DNA of 64,000 nucleotides from Methylosinus sp. Ce-a6 (GCF_009811655.1 NZ_BGJX01000019.1:23031-87030), one strand, 5' to 3'; positions 17,038 through 25,906 are shown, counted from the first letter of the stretch. The notes: a model not told the origin generated them from the letters alone. Made by a program: numbers and translations.

Positions 17038-18693
17038 ATGAGAGAACAGAAAATCGGGTCGAGAATGACGCGGCGGCTCTCGGGCGGCGCGGCGCTCGCG
17101 GCGTTTTGCGGGCTGCTGGGCGTTCCGGCTTCGGCGCTGGCCGACACGGCGAGCGAGATCAAGGCGCTGAAGGAGCAGATCAAGCGGCTCGAGGCCAGAG
17201 TGTCCGAGCAGGCCAAGACCAACGCTCAGGTCAGGAATGCGGTGAATTCCGCCAAGACCCTGCCCGGGCTCGTCGCCCCGCCGCCGGTGTTCGTCAGCTT
17301 CCGCAACGGCCTCTTCGTCGAGACCGAGGACAAGGCGTTCAACTTCAAGATCGGCGGCCGCGTGCAGGCCGATGGCGGCTTCGCCAGCTCGGCGGACACG
17401 ATGTCGCGCAGCAACGCCGGCTTCCGCCGCGCTCAGCTCGAGGTCGAGGGCAAGGCCTATAAGAATTGGTTCTACAAGTTCCAATACGACTTCACCGGCT
17501 CCGGCGCGGCCGGCATTCGCGACGCCTATCTGGCCTATCGCGACAAGCTGCTGCCGGAGGAGATCACCAAGCAGCCGGTCACCTTCCAGGTCGGTAATTT
17601 CTTCGAGCCCTTCAGCCTCGAGGCGGTCAGCTCGACCAAGCACATCACCTTCATCGAACGCGCCATGACCGAAGCCCTCGCGCCGAGCCGCCACATCGGC
17701 GTCGCGTTCGGAGCGGGCGACAAGCATTGGAGCGTCAAGGGCGGTTTCTTCTCGACCAGCCCGCAGGACACGGCGGCGGCTCCGCCGACCGGCGGCGCCC
17801 AATATTGGGACGCGGCGGTGCGCGCCACCTATGCGCCGATCGTCGAGGAGGACAAGCTCCTGCATTTCGGCTCGTCCTTCCGCTATCACAAGCCCAATGA
17901 CGCGACCGCGGCCACCAACGCCAACGCCTATCGGCCCGGCCAGGGAACGCGCGACGAGTTCGACGTTCTGGGCGGCAGCGGCGCTCTGATCCGCGTGCCG
18001 ACGGCGCTGGACCTCACTTGCGCGGCCTCTGGAAGCCTGGCGACGGCCTCGACCGGCCTCTCGCTCCTCTATTCGCCTTTCACGCTCAAGAACGGCTGTC
18101 TGAAATATTCCTACAGCTACGGTTTCGAGGCCTCCGCCGCCTATGGGCCTTTCGCGGTGCAGGCCGAATATCTCGCCTCGCAATATGAGCGTAATCCGCT
18201 CAACGCGCTGCTTCTCGGCAACGCCGGCGGATCGAGCCTCGCCTATAGCGGCTATTACGTCTATGGCTCGGTGTTCCTGACCGGCGAATCGCGCGCGGCC
18301 TCCTATCGCGGCTATGACCAGAACTGGGGCTCGCCCGGCACATTCGCCGACGTGTCGATCAAGAATCCGCTCGACAAGGGCGGCCTCGGCGCCTTCGAGT
18401 TCGCCGCCCGCTACAGCGAGCTCAACCTGAACAACGGCGGCCTCGTTCCCGGCAGCTACGTCTATGCGGCCGCTCTCGTCGGCAACGCCGCGCAGAAGGC
18501 GCTGGCCAACACGGCCACGCTCGGCGGACGCGAGGGCAATCTGACGCTGGCGCTGAATTGGTATCCGGTCAGAGGCGTGCGCCTCCAGGCCAATTGGACC
18601 AAGGTTCTGACGCTCTCCGCGCCCTCCGATCGCGCCTATCTCAATGGCGACCGCCCGAGCATGTTCCTGGCTCGCGCCCAGGTCTTCTGGTGA
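17038..18693 (+). CDS. OprO/OprP-type porin, paralogue 3
   Basis: A 551-residue porin, divergent from paralogues 1 and 2. Signal peptide, the DTASEIKALKEQIKRLEARV coiled coil, then a Porin_O_P barrel ending FLARAQVFW. ATG 17038 was chosen for its GGGGG site; in-frame ATGs at 16996 and 17065 are alternatives. Sequence is closest by eye to paralogue 1 (the SSADTMSRSN region, YRDKLLPEEITKQPVT). Its terminator also resembles that of paralogue 1, suggesting that gene and terminator were duplicated together. Confidence 0.9.
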   Translation: MREQKIGSRMTRRLSGGAALAAFCGLLGVPASALADTASEIKALKEQIKRLEARVSEQAKTNAQVRNAVNSAKTLPGLVAPPPVFVSFRNGLFVETEDKAFNFKIGGRVQADGGFASSADTMSRSNAGFRRAQLEVEGKAYKNWFYKFQYDFTGSGAAGIRDAYLAYRDKLLPEEITKQPVTFQVGNFFEPFSLEAVSSTKHITFIERAMTEALAPSRHIGVAFGAGDKHWSVKGGFFSTSPQDTAAAPPTGGAQYWDAAVRATYAPIVEEDKLLHFGSSFRYHKPNDATAATNANAYRPGQGTRDEFDVLGGSGALIRVPTALDLTCAASGSLATASTGLSLLYSPFTLKNGCLKYSYSYGFEASAAYGPFAVQAEYLASQYERNPLNALLLGNAGGSSLAYSGYYVYGSVFLTGESRAASYRGYDQNWGSPGTFADVSIKNPLDKGGLGAFEFAARYSELNLNNGGLVPGSYVYAAALVGNAAQKALANTATLGGREGNLTLALNWYPVRGVRLQANWTKVLTLSAPSDRAYLNGDRPSMFLARAQVFW

Positions 18694-18724
18694 GAATCGC
18701 CTCAAAACCGGCGACGTCCTCCGC

Positions 18725-18763
18725 AATGGCCGCCCCTCTCCGGGGCGGCCATTCGCATTTTTT
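18725..18763 (+). terminator. Rho-independent terminator of porin paralogue 3
   Basis: A 12-bp perfect stem (18725-18736 with 18742-18753), 5-nt loop, then CGCATTTTTT. It begins 31 bases past the stop codon. Confidence 0.9.
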
Positions 18764-18962
18764 AATCGACGGCGATCCTCCGAGCCTTTTTCTGGCCTGG
18801 GCTCGCATATTCTGGCGGGGCGAACGCCGGCGGAGCGAGATCATGGCCGCGGGCGGCGCGATTCGGTCTTGCCAATTGCGCCGCGCCTATTGAAAATTCG
18901 GCATGACCTCGTTTATTTCGTCGGTGCGCCGCTTCACTGAGCGGGCGAGACGCAGGATTCGT

Positions 18963-19190
18963 ATGAACCGGTTCGAACGACAGCCGCCGGCCGCGGTCGA
19001 GGCCGAGGTCGAGTATCGCGACGGCGATTTTCGCATTCGCCGTCCGGGCGCCTATGTGCGTTGCGCGGTGACGGGCGAGCCCATTCCGCTCGAAGAGCTC
19101 CGCTATTGGAACGTCGACCTCCAGGAGGCCTATTCGAGCCCCGAGGCGAAGCTCGCCCGCATCGGCGTGACCTTCCCGCCGAAGGCTTAG
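18963..19190 (+). CDS. DUF2093 protein
   Basis: A 75-residue protein starting MNRFERQPPAAVEAEVEY and containing the typical DUF2093 core RRPGAYVRCAVTGEPIPLEE and LRYWNVDLQEAY. The start at 18963 matches family proteins and has a CAGGA site. In Rhizobiales this small gene of unknown function accompanies lpxK; here it is convergent with it. Its TAG stop codon is provided by the first bases of a repeat element. Confidence 0.85.
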   Translation: MNRFERQPPAAVEAEVEYRDGDFRIRRPGAYVRCAVTGEPIPLEELRYWNVDLQEAYSSPEAKLARIGVTFPPKA

Positions 19191-19291
19191 AGCGTTTCCA
19201 GCCGAAGTGGACGCCGGTTCGGCGTTGGAAACGCGTCAAAACAAAAGCCTAGAGTCTTTTCATGTTTCAATGAAACATGAAAAGACTCTAG
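19188..19291. repeat. Full two-hairpin repeat element (104 bp) forming both flanking stop codons
   Basis: It starts with the TAG that ends the DUF2093 gene and finishes with the CTAG that holds the lpxK stop codon on the other strand. Module 1 is as elsewhere, with its inner stem weakened to GACGCC/GGCGTT. Module 2 (19249-19291) is a perfect inverted repeat with 21-bp arms and one central base. It fills the whole gap between the two convergent genes and could act as a bidirectional terminator. Confidence 0.92.
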
Positions 19292-20274
19292 TTTCCCGGC
19301 AGGACGCCGCGCAAGAGGGCGCGTAGCGCCTCCGTTTGCGCGAAGACGAACTCGATCGGCAGAACCGCCACGCGAGAGCGCCAATGCGCGGCAAGGCGCG
19401 CCGCGTCTTTCTCCGTCGTGATCATTGTCGCGCCGAGGCGCTCGGCCTCTCGCGCCAGCGCCGCTATCTCTCGTTCTGCATAGAAATGATGATCGGCGAA
19501 GCTGCGCCGGCCGACGATCTCGACGCCGGCCGCCTGTAGCGCCGCGAAGAATTTCTCCGGTCGGGCGACTCCGGCGAAGGCGAGCGCCCGCTCGCCGGCG
19601 AGCGGGCTGGAGAGGGGCGTAACGCGAGCGTGGAACACTGTTTTTCCTGCCGCCTTTGCGCCTTTGGCGGCCGCTTCGCCGGCCGCGCCGTCGCCGATGA
19701 GGATGAGGGCGTCCACCGTCGCGAGCTGGCGGGCGAGGGGCGCGCGCAGCGGGCCGGCGGGCGGGCAGAGCCCATTGCCGGCGCCATAGGAGCCGTCGAC
19801 GACGGCAAAAGCGAGATCGGCCTCGAGCCGCCGGCTCTGCAAGCCGTCGTCGAGAACCAGCGCCGTCGCGCCTTGCTCTCGCGCGAGCCGCGCGCTTTTC
19901 GCCCGATCGACGCCGACGATGGTCGGCGCGCGTCGCGCCAGCAGCAGAGCTTCGTCGCCCGCCTCCCGCGCGCAATGGTTTTCCGGATCGACGAGAAAGG
20001 GCGCGCGCCGCGCGTCGCGGCGGCCATAGCCGCGGGTGAGGAAGAAGGGCCGCTCGCCCATTTCCGCGAGCAGGGCGGCGATGGCGAGCGCAGCGGGCGT
20101 CTTGCCGTCGCCGCCGAGCGTGAGCCCGCCGACCATGATCGTCGGCAGATCGGCGCGCGCGCCCGGCCGCGCCATGCGCGCCGCGGCGACGGCCCCATAG
20201 ATCGCGCCGAGCGGCGCCAGCGCCCGCGCCAGCGGCGAGGCCGGCGCCCGCCGCCAGAACTCAGGCGCGCGCAT
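19288..20274 (-). CDS. lpxK: Tetraacyldisaccharide 4'-kinase
   Basis: A 328-residue inner-membrane-associated kinase that phosphorylates the 4' position of the lipid A disaccharide. It carries an N-terminal hydrophobic stretch (LARALAPLGAIYGAVAAARM) and the P-loop region GGLTLGGDGKTPAALAIA at about residues 49-66. Downstream motifs FFLTRGYGRR, VLDDGLQSRRLEADL and FADHHFYAE fit the family. It follows waaA by 21 bases and is probably co-transcribed. The stop codon lies inside a repeat element, so the last residues may have been altered by its arrival. Confidence 0.95.
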   Translation of the reverse strand: MRAPEFWRRAPASPLARALAPLGAIYGAVAAARMARPGARADLPTIMVGGLTLGGDGKTPAALAIAALLAEMGERPFFLTRGYGRRDARRAPFLVDPENHCAREAGDEALLLARRAPTIVGVDRAKSARLAREQGATALVLDDGLQSRRLEADLAFAVVDGSYGAGNGLCPPAGPLRAPLARQLATVDALILIGDGAAGEAAAKGAKAAGKTVFHARVTPLSSPLAGERALAFAGVARPEKFFAALQAAGVEIVGRRSFADHHFYAEREIAALAREAERLGATMITTEKDAARLAAHWRSRVAVLPIEFVFAQTEALRALLRGVLPGN

Positions 20275-20295
20275 GTTCGAGCCGGCGCCGCGGTC

Positions 20296-21573
20296 TCATC
20301 TCTGCTCGAGCGCCGATTGCGCGAGATAGGGTTCGATCGCCGCCATGATGCTCTGCGAGGCGCCGCCGAGCTTCTTCACCACCTCCGTCCCGGCGCGGCC
20401 CATCTTGCGCATGCGGGAGGGATCGGAGAGCAGAAATTGCAGCGCGCGGGCGAGCGATTCCGCATCGGTCACGCGGGCGGCGGCGCGGGCGGCGGCGAGC
20501 TCGGCGTAAATGTCGGCGAAATTCTCGACATGCGGCCCGTGCAGGATCGCGCAGCCGAGCTTGGCCGGCTCGATCGGATTATGGCCGCCCTCGGCGGTGA
20601 GAGATTTGCCGGTGAAGACGACGCTGACCGCCCGCAAGAACAGGCCGAGCTCGCCCATCGTGTCGGCGACATAGATCTGCACGCCGCGCCGCGGCTCTCC
20701 GTCCTGCGAGCGCAGGCCGACGTCTAGCCCTTTCGCGCGCGCGAGAGCCGCGATCTCCGCCCCGCGCTCGGGCTTGCGCGGCGCGATGATGGTGAGCAGC
20801 GAGGGAAGCTCCGCGGCGAGCGTGAGATGCGCGTCGATCGCGATCTCCTCCTCGCCCGCATGGGTGGAGATCGCGGCCCACACCGGCCGCGCGCCGATCG
20901 CGCCGTTGAATTCGGCGAGCTTCCCCGCGCCGACGGGCGGCGGCGGCACGTCGAATTTCAGATTGCCGCACACGCGCACGCGCGGCGCGCCGAGGCCGAG
21001 ATAGCGCGCCGCGCTCTCGGCGTTCTGCGCGAGGCAGAGATCGATCTCTCCGAACAGGGTTCGCGCGCCGCCGGGCAGACGCCGCCAGCGCGCGGCGGAG
21101 CGGCGCGAGATCGTCGCATTGACCAATATCAGCGGCAGCCGTCGCGCGTGAATCGCGCGGATCATATTGGGCCACAGCTCCGACTCGGCGAAGAGCGCGA
21201 TGTCCGGCCGCCAATGCTCGAGGAATCGCTCCACGAATTGCGGCGCGTCGAGCGGCAGGAATTGATGCGCCGCGCCGGCCGGAAGCCGCGCGCGCAGCAC
21301 TTTGGCGGAAGAGACGGTGCCGGTGGTGACGAGAACCTCGACCCCGCGCTGGATGAAGCGCTCCACGAGCGGCAGAAGCGACAGACTCTCGCCGAGACTC
21401 GCGCCATGCAGCCAGACGAGCCGGCCGGCGGGGCGCGCGAGGCTCGCAACGCCCATGCGCTCCCCGAGCCGCTGCGGATCTTCCTTGCCCTGTCTCGCGC
21501 GCCAGCCCAGCGCCACGCCGGCGAAAGGCGTCAAACCGATCGTCAGCAACCGATAAATCGTCAGCACCGGCAT
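20296..21573 (-). CDS. waaA: Kdo transferase (3-deoxy-D-manno-octulosonic acid transferase)
   Basis: A 425-residue GT30 glycosyltransferase that adds Kdo to lipid IVA at the inner face of the cytoplasmic membrane. It has an N-terminal membrane anchor (LTIYRLLTIGLTPFAGVALG), the acceptor-domain motif WLHGASLGES with the conserved glutamate, FAESELWPNMI, and the C-terminal donor-site motif EGGHNPIEPAKLG. It lies directly upstream of lpxK, the conserved lipid A order in Rhizobiales. Confidence 0.95.
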   Translation of the reverse strand: MPVLTIYRLLTIGLTPFAGVALGWRARQGKEDPQRLGERMGVASLARPAGRLVWLHGASLGESLSLLPLVERFIQRGVEVLVTTGTVSSAKVLRARLPAGAAHQFLPLDAPQFVERFLEHWRPDIALFAESELWPNMIRAIHARRLPLILVNATISRRSAARWRRLPGGARTLFGEIDLCLAQNAESAARYLGLGAPRVRVCGNLKFDVPPPPVGAGKLAEFNGAIGARPVWAAISTHAGEEEIAIDAHLTLAAELPSLLTIIAPRKPERGAEIAALARAKGLDVGLRSQDGEPRRGVQIYVADTMGELGLFLRAVSVVFTGKSLTAEGGHNPIEPAKLGCAILHGPHVENFADIYAELAAARAAARVTDAESLARALQFLLSDPSRMRKMGRAGTEVVKKLGGASQSIMAAIEPYLAQSALEQR

Positions 21574-21801
21574 CGACGCCCCGGTTTGAAACTCGCCAAT
21601 GTCGCGACGGCCGACACCGCGGCGCGCCGTTCGGCCGGTTCGCTCCGGCCTCGAGCAGGATTTCGAAAAAGTGGGAACCGGTTTTTTCGAGAAGAATCCC
21701 GCTTGTTTTGAAGAGTCTGAGCAGGCGCTCGTCGGCGAGGCGAGGAATGCCTGGTCAGAAAGAAGGATTGCGACGGCCGGCGGCGCGCCGACGAGACCGG
21801 C

Positions 21802-22053
21802 TCAATTCGCGTCGGGTTCGAGCAGCTCGTGCAGCTGCACGACGAAATAGCGCATATGGGCGTTGTCGACGGTCGCATGGGCTTTCGCCTTCCAGGCGGC
21901 GAGCGCGGCTCGGTCGTCTGGATAGATGCCGACGATGTCGAGCTTCGTCGGATCGCGGAAGGCGACTCCCTGGAGGTCGACGAGCTCGCCTCCGAAAACG
22001 AGATGAAGCGCCTGCTTCGGCGCGCCGCCATCCTGTATAGTCGTTTCGCTCAT
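21802..22053 (-). CDS. DUF4170 protein
   Basis: An 83-residue soluble protein with the DUF4170 pattern LHLVFGGELVDLQGVAFRDP, IVGIYPDDRAALAAWKAKA and a C-terminal MRYFVVQLHELLEP. Function unknown. Its ATG overlaps the cysQ stop (ATGA), so it is coupled to that gene. It lies between cysQ and waaA, its usual position in Rhizobiales. The 228-base gap to waaA holds only a degenerate intergenic repeat near 21658-21700. Confidence 0.85.
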   Translation of the reverse strand: MSETTIQDGGAPKQALHLVFGGELVDLQGVAFRDPTKLDIVGIYPDDRAALAAWKAKAHATVDNAHMRYFVVQLHELLEPDAN

Positions 22054-22883
22054 ATGACGCCTTTCGAAACGGCTCGCGCCAGCGCGAGACTCTCCGGAAA
22101 GATGGCTCGAGGCGCGGCGATCAGCATGTCGCGCCGCAGTTGCGGACGATTATAGCGCAAGGGAACGCCCTCGAGCTCGGACAAGACGCCGCCCGCCTCG
22201 GTGAGTATCACATCGGCCGCGGCGATGTCCCAGTCTTTCGAATCCGCGGAGGCGATGGTCAGATCGTTGCGGCCGGAGGCGACGTCGGCGACGCGCAGGG
22301 CGAGCGACGGCGTGCGGTTCTGCATCTCGAACTTATAGTCCGAGCCGGCGAAACGGGCGGCGAGGCCGCGCGGCGCCTCGAGCCGCGCGCCCGTCAGAAC
22401 GGAGCGCTCGGTGACGCGGATCGGCGCGCCATTGAGCGCCGCGCCACGGCCGGCGGCGGCGGCGAAGGTCCATTCGAGCGCCGGCGCATGAATGACGCCG
22501 AGCGTCGGCCGCCCCGCGTCGATGAGCGCGATCGACACCGCCCAGCGCGCGTCGCCGCGCAGAAACGCCTGCGTCCCGTCGATCGGATCGACGACGAGGA
22601 GCCGCGCGCGGGAGAGGCGCTTCTCATTGTCGGCCGTCTCCTCGGAGAGCCAGCCGGCGTCCGGAAACAGCGCGAGCGCCGCCTCCTGCAGGAAACGGTC
22701 GACGGCCATGTCGGCCTCGGTCACCGGCGACCCGCCCTCTTTATAGAAGACAGCCGCGCTCGTTTTCTCGCCCGGCCGGAAAAAGGCCATGGCGATCTCG
22801 CCGGCCCGCCGCGCAACGGCTTCGAGCAGCGGCAGCTCGGCCGCGAGGTCGGTTGGCGCGAAGTCGTTTGAATTGTCGGCCAT
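22050..22883 (-). CDS. cysQ: 3'(2'),5'-bisphosphate nucleotidase CysQ-type (inositol monophosphatase family)
   Basis: A 277-residue magnesium-dependent phosphatase of the inositol monophosphatase superfamily, probably dephosphorylating PAP from sulfate activation. Metal-site motifs are visible: GGSPVTEADMAVD, LSEET with its glutamate, VDPIDGTQAF, and the C-terminal KDWDIAAADVILTEAGG. Inositol-1-phosphatase activity is the main alternative; the spacing and LSEETADNEKRL region favour CysQ. First gene of the run cysQ-DUF4170-waaA-lpxK. Confidence 0.85.
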   Translation of the reverse strand: MADNSNDFAPTDLAAELPLLEAVARRAGEIAMAFFRPGEKTSAAVFYKEGGSPVTEADMAVDRFLQEAALALFPDAGWLSEETADNEKRLSRARLLVVDPIDGTQAFLRGDARWAVSIALIDAGRPTLGVIHAPALEWTFAAAAGRGAALNGAPIRVTERSVLTGARLEAPRGLAARFAGSDYKFEMQNRTPSLALRVADVASGRNDLTIASADSKDWDIAAADVILTEAGGVLSELEGVPLRYNRPQLRRDMLIAAPRAIFPESLALARAVSKGVI

Positions 22884-23112
22884 TGAGAACAGTGGTTAAG
22901 CGAGCCGGGCCCGCCCCGCAAGGCGCCTTTTTTCGGCGAATTGCCGCGAATTTCTACGTTTCTGTTTGCCCGCCGCTAACCCAAAGCGGCAGAATCGGTC
23001 GAAAAGCAATGGTTTACGGGCGATTCACCAGGCTTGTTAGCGAGCTTTGGCGAGGCCGGCGCCCAACATGCGCCTCATGAAACGCGAAGATCACATTTCG
23101 AGGAGCGAGCGC

Positions 23113-23646
23113 ATGTTCGAGACGGGCGACAGGGCGGAGACCCAGCTTCAATTCGCCATTCAGCGCGATCGGCGGGCCGATGGCGGCCAGCGCCGGGTGC
23201 GAGTCGGCCGCCGCGATATTCTCATCTCGCGGCGGCTCGGCGGCATGTCGATGCTCATCAGCGTTCCCGTGCGCGCCTATCGCGGCGTCGCGCTGGATGT
23301 CGAGCCGCGCCGCGACGGCGGCGCCTCCTATCGCCTGTCGCTCGCCCATGACGATCCCGATCTCGACATCCTCCTCGCCGAGACGGCGGATGGCGGCGCG
23401 ATCTCGGCCGATTGGAAATATTGGGCGTCCTATCTCGATCTGCCGCGCCTCGCCGCGCGCGGCGGCGATTTCGAGACGCTGGATCCGCGGCTCGGCGGCG
23501 TCGCGCTGCGCGAGACGATCGCCCGGCGTAAAAACACGTCGGTCGTCGCCCGCCGTCCGCGCTTCTGCGCGCGCCGCAAGGAGGGCGACGACGCGCGGAT
23601 GGGGCAGGTGCACCGCAGCGAGCGCGAGATCGTCTGCTACGAGTAA
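23113..23646 (+). CDS. DUF6101-like protein
   Basis: A 177-residue protein. I chose ATG 23113 because GAGGAG lies just upstream; the frame is open further 5'. It looks like an all-beta soluble protein with a conserved-looking core (ISRRLGGMSMLISVPVRAY, LSLAHDDPDLDILLAE) and a basic tail. The resemblance to DUF6101 is by memory of Rhizobiales genes near ubiA. Its last 10 bases overlap the convergent ubiA. Confidence 0.7.
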   Translation: MFETGDRAETQLQFAIQRDRRADGGQRRVRVGRRDILISRRLGGMSMLISVPVRAYRGVALDVEPRRDGGASYRLSLAHDDPDLDILLAETADGGAISADWKYWASYLDLPRLAARGGDFETLDPRLGGVALRETIARRKNTSVVARRPRFCARRKEGDDARMGQVHRSEREIVCYE

Positions 23647-24575
23647 GCGAGGAGCGCGCTCTGCGCCACGAGCCCCGCGAAGAGCAGGAGGCCCGCGTCA
23701 CGATTGGAGCGGAACAGCGTCAGCGCGACCTCGGGCGAGGCTGCGGCGCTGGTGCGCCAGACCTGCCAGGAGAGATGCGCCGCATAGGCTCCGACGCCGA
23801 TCTGCGCGAAGCCGCCCACGCCGGCCGCGAGCAGCGCCAATTCGGCGAAGACGACAGAGCAAAGATAGAGCGCGCCGACGGCGAGGCGCACATGCGCGCC
23901 GAAGAGCAGCGCGGTCGAGCGCACGCCGGCGATGGCGTCGTCGCGCTTGTCCTGCAGCGCATAGATCGTGTCGAAGCCGATCGTCCACAAAATCGCCGAG
24001 GCGTAGAGGAAGACCGCCGGCCAATCGAGCCGGCCGGTCTGCGCCGTCCAGCCGAGCAGAGCGCCATAGGCGAAAGCGAGCCCCAGCACCGCCTGCGGCC
24101 AGGAGGTGAAGCGCTTGGCGAAAGGATAGACGAGAACGATCAGCGGCGAAGCGAAGCCGAGCGCGATGGTGAGGCCGTTGAAGGAGAGAAGAACCGCGAG
24201 CCCGACGAGGCACTGCAGGATGAGAAAGACGATCGCCGCGCGCGGCGACACTCTGCCGCTGGCCAGCGGGCGAAGCCGCGTGCGCTCGACCTTCGCGTCT
24301 ATGTCGCGGTCGACGAAGTCGTTGTAGGTGGAGCCGGCGCCGCGCATCGACACCGCGCCGATGAAAAATAGCAGCAGATGAAAGAGATTGGGCGGCAGGC
24401 CGAGCGCCGCCGAGGAGAGCGCGCTTCCTTGCCAGCAGGGCAGGAGCAGCAGCCACCAGCCGATCGGCCGATCGAGCCGGGCGAGCTGCACATAGGGGCG
24501 TAGTGGCTCGGGGGCGAGGCGCCAGAGCGGATGATCGGCGACCGCGTCCGGCAGTCGCGGCTCCGCCGCGCTCAC
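23637..24575 (-). CDS. ubiA: 4-hydroxybenzoate polyprenyltransferase
   Basis: A 312-residue membrane prenyltransferase attaching the polyprenyl chain to 4-hydroxybenzoate in ubiquinone synthesis. The first aspartate-rich motif is NDFVDRDIDAKVERT, followed by RPLASGR. The second is TIYALQDKRDDAIAGVRST. About eight membrane helices are evident. The GTG start at 24575 overlaps the stop of the upstream gene (GTGA) and gives a family-typical N-terminus; no better start exists in this frame. Confidence 0.93.
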   Translation of the reverse strand: MSAAEPRLPDAVADHPLWRLAPEPLRPYVQLARLDRPIGWWLLLLPCWQGSALSSAALGLPPNLFHLLLFFIGAVSMRGAGSTYNDFVDRDIDAKVERTRLRPLASGRVSPRAAIVFLILQCLVGLAVLLSFNGLTIALGFASPLIVLVYPFAKRFTSWPQAVLGLAFAYGALLGWTAQTGRLDWPAVFLYASAILWTIGFDTIYALQDKRDDAIAGVRSTALLFGAHVRLAVGALYLCSVVFAELALLAAGVGGFAQIGVGAYAAHLSWQVWRTSAAASPEVALTLFRSNRDAGLLLFAGLVAQSALLAYS

Positions 24576-25033
24576 AGCGGGCCGGCGGGGAGCTTCTGCG
24601 CCTGCGGGCCGATGCCGACGGCCTGCTCTTCCTGCATCTTCTTCGCCTTGGCGGCGAAGGAGCAGGCCTGAGCGGCGAAAGTCTGCGTCTTGGCGCGCGC
24701 CTGCTTGAAGCCATCCGCCATATTGTCGGGGATGTTGCACCAGTCCTTGTTCTTCTCGATATAGGCCGCCATCTCGGTCTCTATGGCGACGAGCTTGCGC
24801 GCCGCCGGGCAGGCCGCGATCGGATCCATCTTGCCCTTGGACGCCTTGCCGATGGCGTTGAGCGCCTGGATCTGCCCCATGCGCCGCTGCGAGAGCTTCT
24901 CGAAGTCTTCCTGGCAGGATTGCGCGAAGGCGGACCCCGCGCCGACGAATGCGAGCAGCGCTCCGAAAATCGACACGCTCACATAGCGGCTCGCTTTTCC
25001 GCTCTTGGCCGTCATGGCAGCAATCCCCTTCAT
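24572..25033 (-). CDS. Secreted cysteine-containing protein, unknown
   Basis: A 153-residue protein with a signal peptide (hydrophobic SVSIFGALLAFVGAGSAFA, cleavage after AQ). The mature part is helical and lysine/glutamine-rich with four cysteines (QSCQED, AACPAAR, DWCNIP, QACSFAA), suggesting two periplasmic disulfides. It is coupled to ubiA by a GTGA overlap. I do not recognise a named family. A second in-frame Met lies at position 7. Confidence 0.75.
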   Translation of the reverse strand: MKGIAAMTAKSGKASRYVSVSIFGALLAFVGAGSAFAQSCQEDFEKLSQRRMGQIQALNAIGKASKGKMDPIAACPAARKLVAIETEMAAYIEKNKDWCNIPDNMADGFKQARAKTQTFAAQACSFAAKAKKMQEEQAVGIGPQAQKLPAGPL

Positions 25034-25159
25034 GGCGGTAAGGTCCTAGCAAGAGTTGAGATTTTAGCAAGAGACTTGCGCCCGTTGCAAGCATCCGGCA
25101 GTTTCTCGGACAAAGCGGCGGCTTGATGGCGGCCCGCCCCTCATCCCGCGGGAAAGCTC

Positions 25160-25906
25160 GTGTCACGCTATGATTTTTCCGCGCAGCGGCTCTTCGTCGC
25201 GGCGCCTCTCGCGGCCGGCGCGCGTATCGTTCTGGACGCCGACCGGCTCAATTATCTGTTGAATGTGCTGCGCCTGCGCGAGGGCGACGCGATCCTCTTG
25301 TTCAACGGCGGCGACGGGGAGTGGCGGGCGCGGCTCGAGGAGGTCTCTCGGCGCAAGGGCGTTCTCGTCGCCGAGGAGCGCCTGCGCGAGCAGACCGCCT
25401 GCGCCGATCTTCATTACTGCTTCGCGCCGCTCAAGCACGCGCGGCTCGACTATATGGCGCAGAAGGCGACCGAAATGGGCGTCTCGCGCCTTTCCCCTGT
25501 CATCACGCGCCGCACTCAGGCGCGCCGCGTCAATCTCGAGCGGCTCGCCGCCAACGCCGTCGAAGCGGCCGAGCAATGCGGCCTCTTGAGCCTGCCGGAG
25601 GTCGTCGAGGAGGTCTCGCTCGACGACTATCTCGCCGCTCGGCCGCCCGGGCGACTGCTCGTCTTCTGCGACGAGGACGCCGAGCTCGCCGATCCGATCT
25701 CCGCTCTGCGCGCGGCGCCGGCGCATCGGGGCGTCGATGTTCTGGTCGGCCCGGAGGGGGGCTTCGATCCCGCCGAGCGGGTGGCGATTCTCGCCGCCGC
25801 CCCGCTCGTCGCGCGGCTCTCGCTCGGCCCGCGCATCCTGCGCGCCGACACGGCCGCCGTCGCCGCTCTGACGGTGGTTCAGGCGGTCCTCGGAGATTGG
25901 CGTTGA
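25160..25906 (+). CDS. rsmE: 16S rRNA m3U1498 methyltransferase RsmE
   Basis: A 248-residue SPOUT methyltransferase. It has an N-terminal PUA-like domain (FVAAPLAAGARIVLDAD, LFNGGDGEWRA) and the C-terminal knotted SAM-binding region with VLVGPEGGFDPAERV and LSLGPRILRADTAAV. The latter corresponds to the family signature LGxRILRxET with Asp for Glu. It starts at GTG 25160 with GGGA upstream. Divergent from the ubiA operon. Confidence 0.95.
   Translation: MSRYDFSAQRLFVAAPLAAGARIVLDADRLNYLLNVLRLREGDAILLFNGGDGEWRARLEEVSRRKGVLVAEERLREQTACADLHYCFAPLKHARLDYMAQKATEMGVSRLSPVITRRTQARRVNLERLAANAVEAAEQCGLLSLPEVVEEVSLDDYLAARPPGRLLVFCDEDAELADPISALRAAPAHRGVDVLVGPEGGFDPAERVAILAAAPLVARLSLGPRILRADTAAVAALTVVQAVLGDWR

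Noticed and set aside
23637..25166. A single 509-residue minus-strand frame covering ubiA and beyond
   Set aside because: The N-terminal part is an out-of-frame shadow of the secreted-protein gene at 24572-25033; the UbiA family region begins at GTG 24575.
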